This document shows positions 54,528 to 63,432 of a stretch of DNA of 64,000 nucleotides, in pieces. The stretch lies in contig NZ_JAQFIL010000001.1 in NCBI RefSeq assembly GCF_029504655.1, positions 3,911,001 to 3,975,000 of the forward strand, read 5' to 3'. Source of the DNA: Catalinimonas alkaloidigena. Lineage in GTDB: Bacteria > Bacteroidota > Bacteroidia > Cytophagales > Cyclobacteriaceae. The translations under genes were made by a program, and so were the position numbers. Each line of letters begins with the position of its first letter. Position 1 is the first letter of the stretch. The notes below the pieces were generated by a model that searched no databases, was not told where the DNA came from, and saw only the letters and a program-made list of their open reading frames with translations.

Positions 54528-54700
54528 CATAACGGGCAGGTCTCCTGGCTTGTAACGTTTTTACCATCCTTCCCGCTTTTGGCAGTGGATAACAAGGGTA
54601 AAAACAGTAGCGTTACTTACAGTTGCGCGACAGCTCGTGATTTTCACACGATTCCCTATTAGTTCACCTTCGGCAAAACCCGCTATGCTTGATAAAATGA
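54528..54700 (-). promoter_or_regulatory. Cobalamin riboswitch upstream of metE
   Basis: On the minus strand the conserved cobalamin-aptamer elements appear in order: GCCGAAGGTGAACTAATAGG, GGGAATC, the GCGCAACTGTAAGTAACGC region, CCACTGCC (B12 box) with GGGAAGG, and the final AGCCAGGAGACCTGCC. About 205 bases separate it from the metE start. Binding of adenosyl- or methylcobalamin is known to repress genes of this kind. Confidence 0.93.
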
Positions 54701-55207
54701 AGCTATCAAAGAACGTTCAATTCAAAACTATAGTAATTCGCTGAGAGAAAAAAATATATTTGTGGGCGTAAAAAACAAAGCTCACTTGTTTTAATTTTAT
54801 AGCCTGTCATTAAACTTAATATGAAACATTAATAAGGAATAATACTTAATCCTTTATTAATTAGTTTCCATGAAGAAGACAAATTTTCACTTTCAAAGTA
54901 GAATCATTTCATAAAAGAACTTTTCTCAGTACACTACCCTATCTTCATAAAATACATTGCCTTTTACAGAAATAATACCTTTTTCGTGTTTCACACCATT
55001 TTTAAAAATAATGATGCTAAGCGAAAAATTAGCGCAAAGAGTTAAATTATGCTCAAGCGCCGGAACCCTGTCTTTTAAACAGTAAAAATTGTTAAGGTCA
55101 ACATCTTTAAACAGTAAAATTCGTATAAATAAGAAATAAATAATAACCTCATTGCCTGAGCCAAGGGTTCCCTGCCCCATTCTGACAACGCTTAAACTTT
55201 TTTAATT
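54701..55207. other. Non-coding region of 507 bp
   Basis: AT-rich, between the riboswitch and the AraC gene. The only longer frame (54926-55180, minus) has poor protein character and is not called. It probably carries the divergent promoters for the metE leader and the AraC gene. Confidence 0.45.
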
Positions 55208-55783
55208 ATGGTAAAATTTAGAAAAAAATGGTGGCTGGAAAAAATCAATAAGATTTCTAGCATAGCTAATACAAAAAAGGAGAGCCTTTATAAAAAAAAC
55301 AACAATTTTAGTGCGTCAAAATCCCGGTTTGATGAGTTGGCAATGTGGAAAAGTATCTTATATAATCAGAGGAAAAAGTTGATTGACCTCTATACCAATA
55401 CCGGTACTTTACCTATACAAAAAAAGAATCGTGTTCCCGGAAAAAAAACCTTTATTTACAAAACAGAACAAATTCTGGAAGCACATCTGACAGATCCGAA
55501 CTTTGGAGTTTGCGCCTTCAGTTTTGAAATGAGCATGAGCCGGGTACACCTTTACCGGCTCACGAAGGATTTCACCGGTCAGTCTCCATCAGAATATATT
55601 CGTAACTACAGGCTCCATAAGGCCACCCTTCTACTTACACAAGCTAATAAGTCGGTCTCTGAAGTGGCCTATCTTACTGGCTTCAACGACCTTTCGCATT
55701 TCAGCAAATGCTTTAAAAAAGTATTTGGCGTTTGCCCATCCGAATACAAAAAAGTGGAAATCATGAGCTATTTATTTGTTTAA
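55208..55783 (+). CDS. AraC-family DNA-binding protein
   Basis: A 191-residue protein with a very basic N-terminus (RKKWWLEKINKI) and no sensor domain. The C-terminal 100 residues are an AraC helix-turn-helix domain (YKTEQILEAHLTDPNFGVCA, SRVHLYRLTKDFTGQSPSEY, then KSVSEVAYLTGFNDLSHFSK and FGVCPSEYKK). It could be the DNA-binding remnant of a hybrid two-component regulator or a stand-alone regulator. Targets are unknown. Confidence 0.85.
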   Translation: MVKFRKKWWLEKINKISSIANTKKESLYKKNNNFSASKSRFDELAMWKSILYNQRKKLIDLYTNTGTLPIQKKNRVPGKKTFIYKTEQILEAHLTDPNFGVCAFSFEMSMSRVHLYRLTKDFTGQSPSEYIRNYRLHKATLLLTQANKSVSEVAYLTGFNDLSHFSKCFKKVFGVCPSEYKKVEIMSYLFV

Positions 55784-56276
55784 GTACGATATGCAACCAA
55801 ATTACCAGAATATGTAACCTCAGTACTGCCTACCCCATCAATAAATCCATTAACTTGATCACATAAAAAGTTATAAAAATGAGCATGAAACCTAATACAA
55901 ATCTATGTCTACTGCAGCTAAGCTATAATTGAGCGATAGCGCAGCAAAAGGGTAAAAAAACATTGTTAAGCTGTTAAAAGGCAGCATTAAGATTTCTCAA
56001 CGGGCTCCAGTAGCCTGATCATTTGCGTTTTAGGAATAGCCCGGGGTTTTACCTCGTGGCTATTTTACTTTTAATGGCAAGCTAAGTATACATCTTGTCA
56101 GTGTATAAGACAATAGGTTACCTTTTTACCAGAAATTGACACATAAGTAACAGCCTAATACGTTTCTAGTACCTACCTTAAGTTTAGTATTTCAAGCATC
56201 GCACCAATGCCAGTCGGAGCGCTAAGCCTGTGCGAGTATTGCAAAGTCAATTTTCAACCATTAACAAGTTTCTACC
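55784..56276. other. Non-coding region of 493 bp
   Basis: No gene is visible. A terminator-like hairpin lies at 56035-56064. The remainder is AT-rich. Confidence 0.45.
56035..56064 (+). terminator. Terminator-like hairpin
   Basis: AATAGCC pairs with GGCTATT around an inner CGGGG/CCTCG stem and is followed by TTACTTTT. It lies 250 bases past the AraC gene, so its target is unclear. Confidence 0.4.
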
Positions 56277-56828
56277 ATGAAACTAACCGCTATTCTATTA
56301 CTAAGCTTACTGTGCTATTTCCAATTCCTCATGGCACAGCCTATTGTAAAAATCGGTGGACATGAAGACCCTTTCGCTATGGAAAAAGAGGTCTACTGGT
56401 ATCTGAATCAGTTGGGTATACAGGAGAACATTCACCTTACGGTTATTTTCACCTCTATCATCCCGAAAGGTTTTGATGGACTTACAGTCAGTAGAAAAAT
56501 TCTTGGAAATGGATATCAGGTACTCATGGTACGTATCAACAAGGCTTTGGTAGAAAGGCAACAGCAAAAAGTGCTTGCTCATGAAATGATACATGTCAAA
56601 CAATACGCGAAGGGAGAATTAAAACTTTTAAAATCCAATACAGTGGTATGGCTGGGCAAAAAACATCGTTTGAGTAAGATACACCATAGAGGGCCGTGGG
56701 AAAAGGAGGCTTACAGAAACGACCATGTGCTGGCAGTTCAGCAACGGCAGAAGCCTGATATCACCACACTTGCATCATTTAAGAGTAAAGCAGATAGCCT
56801 GGTTTATATGCGTGAAGTCCAGCATTAG
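56277..56828 (+). CDS. Exported protein with HExxH metallopeptidase motif
   Basis: A 183-residue exported protein with a signal peptide (ILLLSLLCYFQFLMAQ). The only recognisable motif is KVLAHEMIHVKQYAKGEL, an HExxH zinc site in a helix, followed by a YAKGEL stretch that could hold the third ligand. The rest shows SIIPKGFDGLTVSRKILGNG and RGPWEKEAYRNDHVLA, the latter recalling the glutamate-containing downstream helix of minimal gluzincin-like domains. It may be a small secreted peptidase or an inactive relative. No family named with confidence; the neighbours give no clue. Confidence 0.65.
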   Translation: MKLTAILLLSLLCYFQFLMAQPIVKIGGHEDPFAMEKEVYWYLNQLGIQENIHLTVIFTSIIPKGFDGLTVSRKILGNGYQVLMVRINKALVERQQQKVLAHEMIHVKQYAKGELKLLKSNTVVWLGKKHRLSKIHHRGPWEKEAYRNDHVLAVQQRQKPDITTLASFKSKADSLVYMREVQH

Positions 56829-57277
56829 CGCATGCGCCTGAACAAGCTCCAGAAGAATACATGCTGTCTATTTATCTCAAATTTTTTCCTCTCTAACAAC
56901 ACCATATTTGTAGTGCATTTTCAGTAAGTTACCAAAGTGTTTTTAACAAGCTTGATAAGGTAAGTTGAAAAGTTTTGTTTTATGTTACCTACTTACAAAT
57001 TTGTGTTACCTATGAATAAATCTTATTCAGTCTAATTCCTTACCTTGATAAGGTCAATAAAGTTAAAGGATTTAAGCACATGCTCTGCATCAATACTAAA
57101 ATAGAGAGCAAAACTCCTTTCTTGACAAAAATCATCAATATGGTAATTAGATTGTGTAGCAAATAGAACAGTTCACCTTTGTTTACAAGCATCAAGAAAT
57201 GATCTTCGGCTACAAACTTCATCTCAGGATGCATCGATACTAACCGAATATACCCAATAAGCTTAAACGTACTGATT
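56829..57277. other. Non-coding region of 449 bp
   Basis: AT-rich. A 64-codon minus-strand frame (57040-57234) has a low-complexity hydrophobic product and is not called. Nothing else recognised. Confidence 0.4.
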
Positions 57278-58186
57278 ATGAAAACTCAAATTCTTCTCAT
57301 GCTGACGTTGTTACTTTCTTTTTGTATACAGTTAGTGGCACAGCAGCATCCACTGGTAGGTACCTGGCAAATGATTTCCTCCAAAGTGATAGATGTGGAT
57401 GGTAATGAAATTTTACAGGATAACTCAAACGCAAGGGAAATTAAAATCATTACCCCTACCCACTTTATGTTTATCGCTCACGATATCAAAGACGACTCGC
57501 TCATTTTCAAGGGAAGTATAGCAGGAACTGTAAACGTGGAGGGTGACCGCTATATTGAAAGTCCTATCTATAGCTCAGCTGAGGAATATAATCACTTCAA
57601 AACCAACTTTAGCTGGCAGGTTGATGGTGATCAATTCATTCAAAGAGGCACTATTACGCTGGCTGATGGCAGCAAAGTCATATTGAAAGAGCTGGTATTT
57701 CAGCGGGTAAACTCAACTGAACAATACGTAGAAAACCCTTCGGTAGGAGTTTGGGATCAACTTTCATCATCTTACACCCTGGCTGATGGAACACAGGAAT
57801 CACATACCAATGCCATTGCTACGCGCTTTCAAATTATTACCTCTACTCACTGGATGAGGATAAGTCATAGAAACAATGAGTTTGAAAATGCTATGGGAGG
57901 GCGTTATACTTTGGAAAATGTAAGCGAGGAAGTGAACCTTGAAGATTTCGCTCCCGGATATGGCGGTAAGCATACATCTGAAATTACTAAACTTTACCCT
58001 CAGCTTGAGTATGCATCCTTCTCTGTGAACCCTGAGGAAAAGTATGAATTTATCCAGCGTGTAGAAGACGATAAGCTGTATATCAGTGGATTTGGTAAGG
58101 ACGCGGAAGGAAACAAAATACTAAGCTTTGAAGATATATTTCAAAAAGTAAATTCGCATGCCAATGGAACTACCTTATTAAAATAA
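57278..58186 (+). CDS. Exported protein of two lipocalin-like domains
   Basis: A 302-residue exported protein (signal ends LVAQQ). Two similar halves each open with a G-x-W motif (HPLVGTWQMISSKVIDVDGN, and SVGVWDQLSSSYTLADGTQE). Each continues with an ITPTHFMFIAH or ITSTHWMRISH strand and ends YEF/FIQRG- and FQRVN/FQKVN-type strands. This is the lipocalin-like (DUF4488-like) pattern, duplicated. Such proteins are common secreted Bacteroidota products of unknown ligand. It stands alone. Confidence 0.75.
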   Translation: MKTQILLMLTLLLSFCIQLVAQQHPLVGTWQMISSKVIDVDGNEILQDNSNAREIKIITPTHFMFIAHDIKDDSLIFKGSIAGTVNVEGDRYIESPIYSSAEEYNHFKTNFSWQVDGDQFIQRGTITLADGSKVILKELVFQRVNSTEQYVENPSVGVWDQLSSSYTLADGTQESHTNAIATRFQIITSTHWMRISHRNNEFENAMGGRYTLENVSEEVNLEDFAPGYGGKHTSEITKLYPQLEYASFSVNPEEKYEFIQRVEDDKLYISGFGKDAEGNKILSFEDIFQKVNSHANGTTLLK

Positions 58187-58383
58187 ATTTTGTGCTATTC
58201 TGCTCGCAAGAGCAGTGATCAGTTCTTTTATTTTTCTGGACAGTAATAAATTCGCACTTAGTCCTAAGAAATATAGGGCGGCAAATTAAGGGAGCGCATC
58301 CGCTCACAAATTTATTTCGGTCCACCCACTGTAAAGCTAACATTTGACTTAGAGAAATTTTAAATGCTCAAGCGATATTTACA

Positions 58384-58728
58384 ATGAAAAAAGCAGAAGA
58401 AATTTTAACGAATCACTTACAGGCACTGGGAAGTGGAGACATAGATCAACTCATGCAGGACTACTCAGAAGAGTCGGTATTTATAACTCCCAATGGTTTA
58501 TTCAAAGGTCTTATGGCAATTCAGGAAGAGTTTAGTAATTTACTGAGGGCCTTCCCTCCCGGCTCAACTTTAAACATTCTCAATAAACTCATCAAAGATA
58601 AATACATGCTTCTCATGTGGTCCGGAGAATCTGAAAGTCTAAACATACCCTTTGCTTCGGACACATTTATAATCAGTGACGATAAAATTATCTTTCAGTC
58701 TTTTGCCGGTCAGTTAATCGCCAAATGA
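58384..58728 (+). CDS. NTF2-like (SnoaL) protein
   Basis: A 114-residue cytoplasmic alpha+beta cone-fold protein. It opens EEILTNHLQALGSGDIDQLM then YSEESVFITPNGLFKGL, the NTF2/SnoaL helix-turn pattern, and ends in strands DTFIISDDKIIFQSFAG. No catalytic residues can be assigned. Its stop codon lies inside the first arm of its own terminator. Confidence 0.8.
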   Translation: MKKAEEILTNHLQALGSGDIDQLMQDYSEESVFITPNGLFKGLMAIQEEFSNLLRAFPPGSTLNILNKLIKDKYMLLMWSGESESLNIPFASDTFIISDDKIIFQSFAGQLIAK

Positions 58729-58778
58729 AATGAGCTTAAGCACTTTGGTAGCTTCTGAGTATTTCATTTGGCTTTTTT
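58720..58778 (+). terminator. Rho-independent terminator overlapping the NTF2-like stop
   Basis: GCCAAATGAAAT (58720-58731) pairs perfectly with ATTTCATTTGGC (58761-58772) and is followed by six T. The gene's TGA lies in the first arm. Confidence 0.75.
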
Positions 58779-58828
58779 ATACCTCATCTGTATGTTTAAA
58801 GAATTTTTAAAATTACTTTTTAACTACT

Positions 58829-59518
58829 ATGCTGAGATTTCTATTTACATTGACAACACTCCTTTTTTTTACATTTCAATCATTTGCCCAGGTACCCCCT
58901 AAGCATCATCCAAAAACAAAAGGTGATGATTGGAAACTGCTTTTTCAGCCTGACTTATCCGACGCTATCTATCCTGAGGGCGTATGGTCATTTGAAGATG
59001 GAGTACTAACTGCCACCGAAGACCAGGCCATCTGGACAGAGGAAGAGTATGATAATTTTATCATTAATCTTGAGTTTAAAACAGCAGAAGGTACCAATAG
59101 CGGTGTGATTGTGTATGCCAGTGATATTGATAACTGGATACCCAATTCCGTTGAAATCCAGATTGCTGATGATTATGCTGAGCAATGGGCCAATGCAGAC
59201 CCCACCTGGCAGGCAGGAGCTGTTTTTGGACATCTGGCCCCTAAGCGTAGCAAAGTAAAAAAGCCGGGCAAATGGAACAAATATACCATTACCTGCAAAG
59301 ACCAGATGATCTGGGTGATGCTTAACGGAGAAATGGTAAGTGAGATGGATATGAGCAAATGGACGTCTGCTACAACCAATCCGGACGGATCAGAAATACC
59401 ATCCTGGCTGAGCACTCCCTTTTCAGAACTACCTACACACGGTAGAATCGGCTTGCAAGGTAAGCATGCCGGAGCACCTATCTGGTTCCGGAATATGAAG
59501 GTTAAAATATTGCCTTAA
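58829..59518 (+). CDS. DUF1080 (3-keto-disaccharide hydrolase) exported protein
   Basis: A 229-residue exported jelly-roll protein (signal ends QSFAQ). Family features are LLFQPDLSDAIYPEGVWSFE, IWTEEEYDNFIINLEFKTAE, GTNSGVIVYASD and GRIGLQGKHAGAPIWFRNMK. DUF1080 proteins are known to hydrolyse 3-keto-glucosides or bind glycans. Together with the Gfo/Idh/MocA and ThuA/PVC-dehydrogenase genes in the window, this fits a 3-keto-sugar route, though the genes are not adjacent. Confidence 0.9.
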   Translation: MLRFLFTLTTLLFFTFQSFAQVPPKHHPKTKGDDWKLLFQPDLSDAIYPEGVWSFEDGVLTATEDQAIWTEEEYDNFIINLEFKTAEGTNSGVIVYASDIDNWIPNSVEIQIADDYAEQWANADPTWQAGAVFGHLAPKRSKVKKPGKWNKYTITCKDQMIWVMLNGEMVSEMDMSKWTSATTNPDGSEIPSWLSTPFSELPTHGRIGLQGKHAGAPIWFRNMKVKILP

Positions 59519-59534
59519 GCTTAAGATAAGAGTT

Positions 59535-59568
59535 AATAACCTCTTAATATTCTGATTAAGAGGTTATT
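59535..59568. terminator. Bidirectional terminator
   Basis: AATAACCTCTTAAT pairs perfectly with ATTAAGAGGTTATT around a 6-base loop. It sits between the convergent DUF1080 and membrane-protein genes. Confidence 0.7.
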
Positions 59569-59601
59569 ACAATTTCAATTGAAGAATTGTGTTGATTACA
59601 T

Positions 59602-59949
59602 TTAACCAATACTCTCTGCGATATTATCAAAAATAGCGCCTAGAACTGAGATCACGAGGCTAAAGATCAGTGCCCACCAGAAGCCGGATACATAAAAGTC
59701 GCCTACCATCGCATCGGTCAGGAGTACGATCACCGCATTGATGACCAAAAGGAATAACCCCAGGGTCAGCACAGTCACTGGAATCGTTAGAATTACTAAG
59801 ATGGGGCGCAATACCGCATTAAAAAGGGACAAAATAACTGCGACGAGCAGCGCTGCCCAAAAGCTCTCTACTTCCACTCCAGGCAGTATATAGGCAGCGA
59901 TTAACACAGCCACCGCCGAAAGTATCCATTTGATAATAAATGATAGCAT
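59602..59949 (-). CDS. Four-helix membrane protein (phage holin superfamily IV-like)
   Basis: A 115-residue protein with four membrane helices (LSFIIKWILSAVAVLIAAYI, SFWAALLVAVILSLFNAVL, ILVILTIPVTVLTLGLFLLV and the final WALIFSLVISVLGAIF). The start at 59949 is chosen because the longer frame from 60030 overlaps the neighbour and lacks a hydrophobic start. The motif AVLRPILVILTIPVTVLTLG is that of the widespread Mycobacterial 4-TM holin/YvlD-like family. These are chromosomal membrane proteins; a lysis role is not implied. It lies just after the YdcF-type gene. Confidence 0.85.
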   Translation of the reverse strand: MLSFIIKWILSAVAVLIAAYILPGVEVESFWAALLVAVILSLFNAVLRPILVILTIPVTVLTLGLFLLVINAVIVLLTDAMVGDFYVSGFWWALIFSLVISVLGAIFDNIAESIG

Positions 59950-59995
59950 AATTGTTGGTTCGGTTGATAATTCTCTGAATATGGCTAAAATATCC

Positions 59996-60646
59996 TTATC
60001 TGGCAATAAGATGCTCAGTATATCCTTCATCTACTAACCTTTGATAAGCTTCCCAAACCTCCTGGGGAACTTCCTGAGAAATCTGAAAACCTTTTTCTGC
60101 ATAAATTTTGATTCGCTGCAGATCCCCTACAATGAGGTGAATGACTCTTTCATGATTAATTTCCGGATCACTGGCGATACAGTAATTATGATAATCTAAA
60201 GGAGGTGAAGAGATCAGGCATTTTTTATCAGGAAAATGCTTTTTAAAAGTAGCAAAAGCTCTTCTTTCCATATAGGGCTTTTGAACCACGATAAAATCCT
60301 GAAGATCCAGCCCTTCCGCCTTGATCAGCGACTCAGTTAAACGAAGGTTTTCTCCTGTATTGGTAGACTTATTTTCCAGATATATCCTTTCTTTGGGCAC
60401 TCCTTTTTCAATAGCGACATCAGCGAAAACCTCAGCTTCCGCTCGTTCCCACATGCCTTCTGTAAGCCGGCCTAGTCCTCCGGAAAAGATAAGATGATCT
60501 GCCCAGCCTTCCAGATAGAGATCAGCCGCATGCGCTGCTACACGTAAATCATGGCTTCCCAGCGTGAGGATACAGTCTGCCTTTTCCAGTTGATGATGCA
60601 TAAGGTGATAATCCCAGATAGTCTGAATACATTTGTTTTTGTCCAT
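59996..60646 (-). CDS. YdcF/SanA-like (DUF218) protein
   Basis: A 216-residue protein of the DUF218 fold; the frame is open from 60757 but MDKNKCIQTIWDYHLMHHQL at 60646 is the better start. Diagnostic segments are CILTLGSHDLRVAAHAADLY, LIFSGGLGRLTEGMWERAEA, RIYLENKSTNTGENLRLTES and FIVVQKPYMERRAFATFKKH. No signal peptide or membrane anchor is present, unlike SanA/ElyC, so it fits the cytoplasmic YdcF group, which binds S-adenosylmethionine in E. coli. Function unknown. Confidence 0.9.
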   Translation of the reverse strand: MDKNKCIQTIWDYHLMHHQLEKADCILTLGSHDLRVAAHAADLYLEGWADHLIFSGGLGRLTEGMWERAEAEVFADVAIEKGVPKERIYLENKSTNTGENLRLTESLIKAEGLDLQDFIVVQKPYMERRAFATFKKHFPDKKCLISSPPLDYHNYCIASDPEINHERVIHLIVGDLQRIKIYAEKGFQISQEVPQEVWEAYQRLVDEGYTEHLIAR

Positions 60647-60838
60647 AGTCTGCAATTTAGTATTTTTAGTTTTAGTGGGTTTCCCGTTTACTAAAGTGAT
60701 GTGACGAGCAACCCTAATGATCAATTTGTTCACCAACTCAAGCAAACTTAATCTCATGTTAACAATTTCTTAAACTCCCCTGCCTGAACTAGTTACTATT
60801 TAATGTAATTTTGAGTTTTCATCAACCTAATCTTCAAC

Positions 60839-62233
60839 ATGCAAAGCAATATCCAAAATAGACGTTCTTTCATCAAATCTGCCGGACTGGTAAGCCTGGG
60901 ATTTCTGGGGCTTACACAGTATGTCAACGGAAAATCTTTTCTGACACCTGCGGCTAATAATGCGGGCTATGGCGCATTGTTAGCTGATCCTCAGGGAATT
61001 CTTAATTTACCCAAAGGCTTTTCTTATAAGGTAATTTTTCGTCAGGGAGATAAAATGACTGACGGCTTCTTTGGCCCAGATTACCCTGATGGAATGGCAA
61101 CATTTAAAGGTAAAAATGACAGAGTCATTCTGATCCGTAATCATGAAACTAATCCGGGACACGAGAATGGTCCGTATGGCAAGAATCTGGAACTTTTAGG
61201 TAAACTGAAGCCCGAACAAGTGTATGATTATGGAGAAGGGAAACAACCGGGAACCGGAGGTACTTCCACTCTCATTTTTAACGAGAAAACGGGAGAAGTA
61301 GAAACTTCTTACCTCAGTCTGGCCGGTACAGTCCGTAACTGTGCCGGTGGCATGACGCCCTGGAGAAGCTGGATCAGCTGCGAAGAAAATACCAGCCGTG
61401 CCGGAGAGGGGCTGGAAAAAGACCACGGTTATAACTTTGAAGTTCCTGCCTCTGAAAAAATCAATCTCGCTGACCCGCTTCCTTTAAAAGAAATGGGGCG
61501 CTTTAACCATGAAGCAGTATGCGTTGACCCCCGTACCAGTATCGTCTACCAGACTGAAGACCGTGGGGATGGATTAATTTATCGCTTCCTGCCCAACAAA
61601 AAAGAAAAACTGCACAAAGGAGGTACGCTACAGGTGCTCGCCATCAAAGGACAAAAAAGCTTTGACACACGCAACTGGAAAGATCTGGAAACTCCTAAAA
61701 TGCCAAAAAACGAAAAAATGGAGGTAGAGTGGCTGGACATTGACAATGTGGAAGCTCCTGAAGATGATTTGCGACTCAGAGGTTTTGAAAGTGGGGCAGC
61801 GAGATTTGCCCGCGGTGAAGGTATGTGGTTTGGCGATGACGAACTTTATTTTGCCTGTACCAATGGTGGAGAGATAGGCAGTGGGCAGGTTTTCCGTTAT
61901 GTGCCCAGTACATACGAAGGAACAGAGCGTGAGAAAGAAGCTCCCGGCACTGTAGAGCTTTTTCTGGAACCCAACGATCAGGATATTTTAAAGAACTGTG
62001 ACAACCTAACGATCGCACCCTGGGGGGATATTATCCTCTGTGAAGATCACCCTGAGCCTTTTGTCGTTGGCGTAACCCAGCAGGGAGAAATCTATAAGCT
62101 GGCTGAAAATGTAGGCTACCGTACAGAATTTGCCGGAGGTGTATTTTCTCCTTCCGGAGATACGTATTTTGTGAATATACAGGGGGCAGGAATCACCCTG
62201 GCAATCACCGGTCCCTGGAAAAAACCAGCCTGA
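60839..62233 (+). CDS. PhoX-like (DUF839) exported phosphatase
   Basis: A 464-residue exported protein. The leader QNRRSFIKSAGLVSLGFLGL has a twin-arginine signal. Family segments include VILIRNHETNPGHENGPYGK, NCAGGMTPWRSWISCEENTS, HEAVCVDPRTSIVYQTEDRG and TIAPWGDIILCEDHPEP. PhoX enzymes are calcium- and iron-dependent alkaline phosphatases of phosphate-starved marine bacteria. The residues named recall the acidic and Cys metal ligands of PhoX, but this shorter branch is often annotated only as DUF839. Activity on phosphate esters is inferred. Confidence 0.9.
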   Translation: MQSNIQNRRSFIKSAGLVSLGFLGLTQYVNGKSFLTPAANNAGYGALLADPQGILNLPKGFSYKVIFRQGDKMTDGFFGPDYPDGMATFKGKNDRVILIRNHETNPGHENGPYGKNLELLGKLKPEQVYDYGEGKQPGTGGTSTLIFNEKTGEVETSYLSLAGTVRNCAGGMTPWRSWISCEENTSRAGEGLEKDHGYNFEVPASEKINLADPLPLKEMGRFNHEAVCVDPRTSIVYQTEDRGDGLIYRFLPNKKEKLHKGGTLQVLAIKGQKSFDTRNWKDLETPKMPKNEKMEVEWLDIDNVEAPEDDLRLRGFESGAARFARGEGMWFGDDELYFACTNGGEIGSGQVFRYVPSTYEGTEREKEAPGTVELFLEPNDQDILKNCDNLTIAPWGDIILCEDHPEPFVVGVTQQGEIYKLAENVGYRTEFAGGVFSPSGDTYFVNIQGAGITLAITGPWKKPA

Positions 62234-62257
62234 TCTGGTAGATAAGCTGATATAGAG

Positions 62258-62290
62258 GGATCTCGTCAGGTTTTGATGAGGTTCCTTTTT
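62258..62290 (+). terminator. Likely Rho-independent terminator after the PhoX-like gene
   Basis: GGATCTCGTCA pairs imperfectly with TGATGAGGTTCC and is followed by five T. It lies about 25 bases after the stop. Confidence 0.5.
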
Positions 62291-62342
62291 AGTTTAACCA
62301 TGTCAGCAATTCATTACATTAAAGTGCACATCATTTCTACTT

Positions 62343-63149
62343 ATGAAAAAATTATTTGCCGTATTATTTAGCTTGCTGATTATCAACAGTCTACAAGCGC
62401 AGGTGATCCCTTTACCTCACGCCCACGCCCACAATGACTACAATCATGAACGCCCTTTACTGGATGCGCTTGCCCACGGATTTACCAGCGTTGAAGCTGA
62501 TGTATTGCTCATTGATGGTGAGCTGTATGTGGGACATGATATGCCTGAGGGAAAGCACGCTTTGCCTACATTCAAAGCATTGTACCTAGATCCATTACAA
62601 CGGATCGTACATAACCACAGAGGCAAGGTTTACCCAGATTATGAAGGTGATTTTTACCTGATGATTGATATCAAAACTGAAGCTGAACCTACTTATGCAG
62701 TACTCCGTGAACAACTGGCTGCGTACACCTCCATGCTTACTTACTCTGAAAATGGAGAGGTCCATAAAGGGGCGGTAACTATCTTCCTCTCGGGCAATCG
62801 CCCCATTACAAGCGTGGAAAAGCAAAGTAAAAGCCTGGTTGCTATTGACGGAAGGCCGGAAGATCTCGGCAAAGATTATCCAAGCTCCCTTATGCCATTT
62901 GTCAGCCAACATTTCAGGGCAGTAGTAGATTGGGATGGCGAAGGAGCTATACCGAAGCAGGAGATGGAAAAACTAAGTGCGCTTACTGCCAAAGTCCATG
63001 CCGAAGATAAAAAAGTAAGGCTCTGGGCTTCTCCTGAAAATGAAAACACCTGGAAAATACTGATGCAGGCTGAGGCTGATCTGATCAATACTGACAAACT
63101 CAGTAAGCTACAGGATTTTCTCATCAGAGGTTATAGCAGTAGGCACTAG
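62343..63149 (+). CDS. Exported GDPD/PI-PLC-superfamily phosphodiesterase-like protein
   Basis: A 268-residue exported TIM-barrel protein (signal ends LQAQ). The N-terminal catalytic His lies in HAHAHNDYNHERPLLDAL. The metal-binding acids are in FTSVEADVLLIDGELYVGHD, where E-x-D and the second His match the glycerophosphodiesterase pattern. The third ligand is in LMIDIKTEAEPTY. The group, AIM6-like PI-PLC/GDPD, is of unknown substrate. It follows the PhoX-like gene and its terminator, both fitting phospholipid or organophosphate use. Confidence 0.85.
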   Translation: MKKLFAVLFSLLIINSLQAQVIPLPHAHAHNDYNHERPLLDALAHGFTSVEADVLLIDGELYVGHDMPEGKHALPTFKALYLDPLQRIVHNHRGKVYPDYEGDFYLMIDIKTEAEPTYAVLREQLAAYTSMLTYSENGEVHKGAVTIFLSGNRPITSVEKQSKSLVAIDGRPEDLGKDYPSSLMPFVSQHFRAVVDWDGEGAIPKQEMEKLSALTAKVHAEDKKVRLWASPENENTWKILMQAEADLINTDKLSKLQDFLIRGYSSRH

Positions 63150-63432
63150 TCTTCAAGATAACTTAACATTGGGTTAATATTAAGAACATACTACTATCGT
63201 ACATTTACCGCTGTAGATTTGATTTTCATAATGGACGGTCACAAAGAGCTGGGAACTTTCTCAGCTTTTTGTATTATATCCAAATCAAGAATTATTGGGA
63301 TCCAGAAAGTTAAGCAGGCAAACTTGAAGAAAGCGTACCCCTTAGCCTGAGTATCCGTAGCTCAGGCAGGTATAAGTGGTGCAGTGAGGTACAACAGTCG
63401 TAGTGCTGGCTTTTGTCAGAGTTTTTCCCTTT

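Noticed and set aside
54926..55180. An 84-codon minus-strand frame beside the riboswitch
   Set aside because: No recognisable domain, poor composition, and upstream of the AraC gene where a promoter is expected.
57040..57234. A 64-codon minus-strand frame
   Set aside because: Low-complexity Leu-rich product and no start context; more likely non-coding AT-rich DNA.
59602..59949. Prophage, because of the holin-like protein
   Set aside because: The family is common as a chromosomal membrane protein and no other phage genes are nearby.
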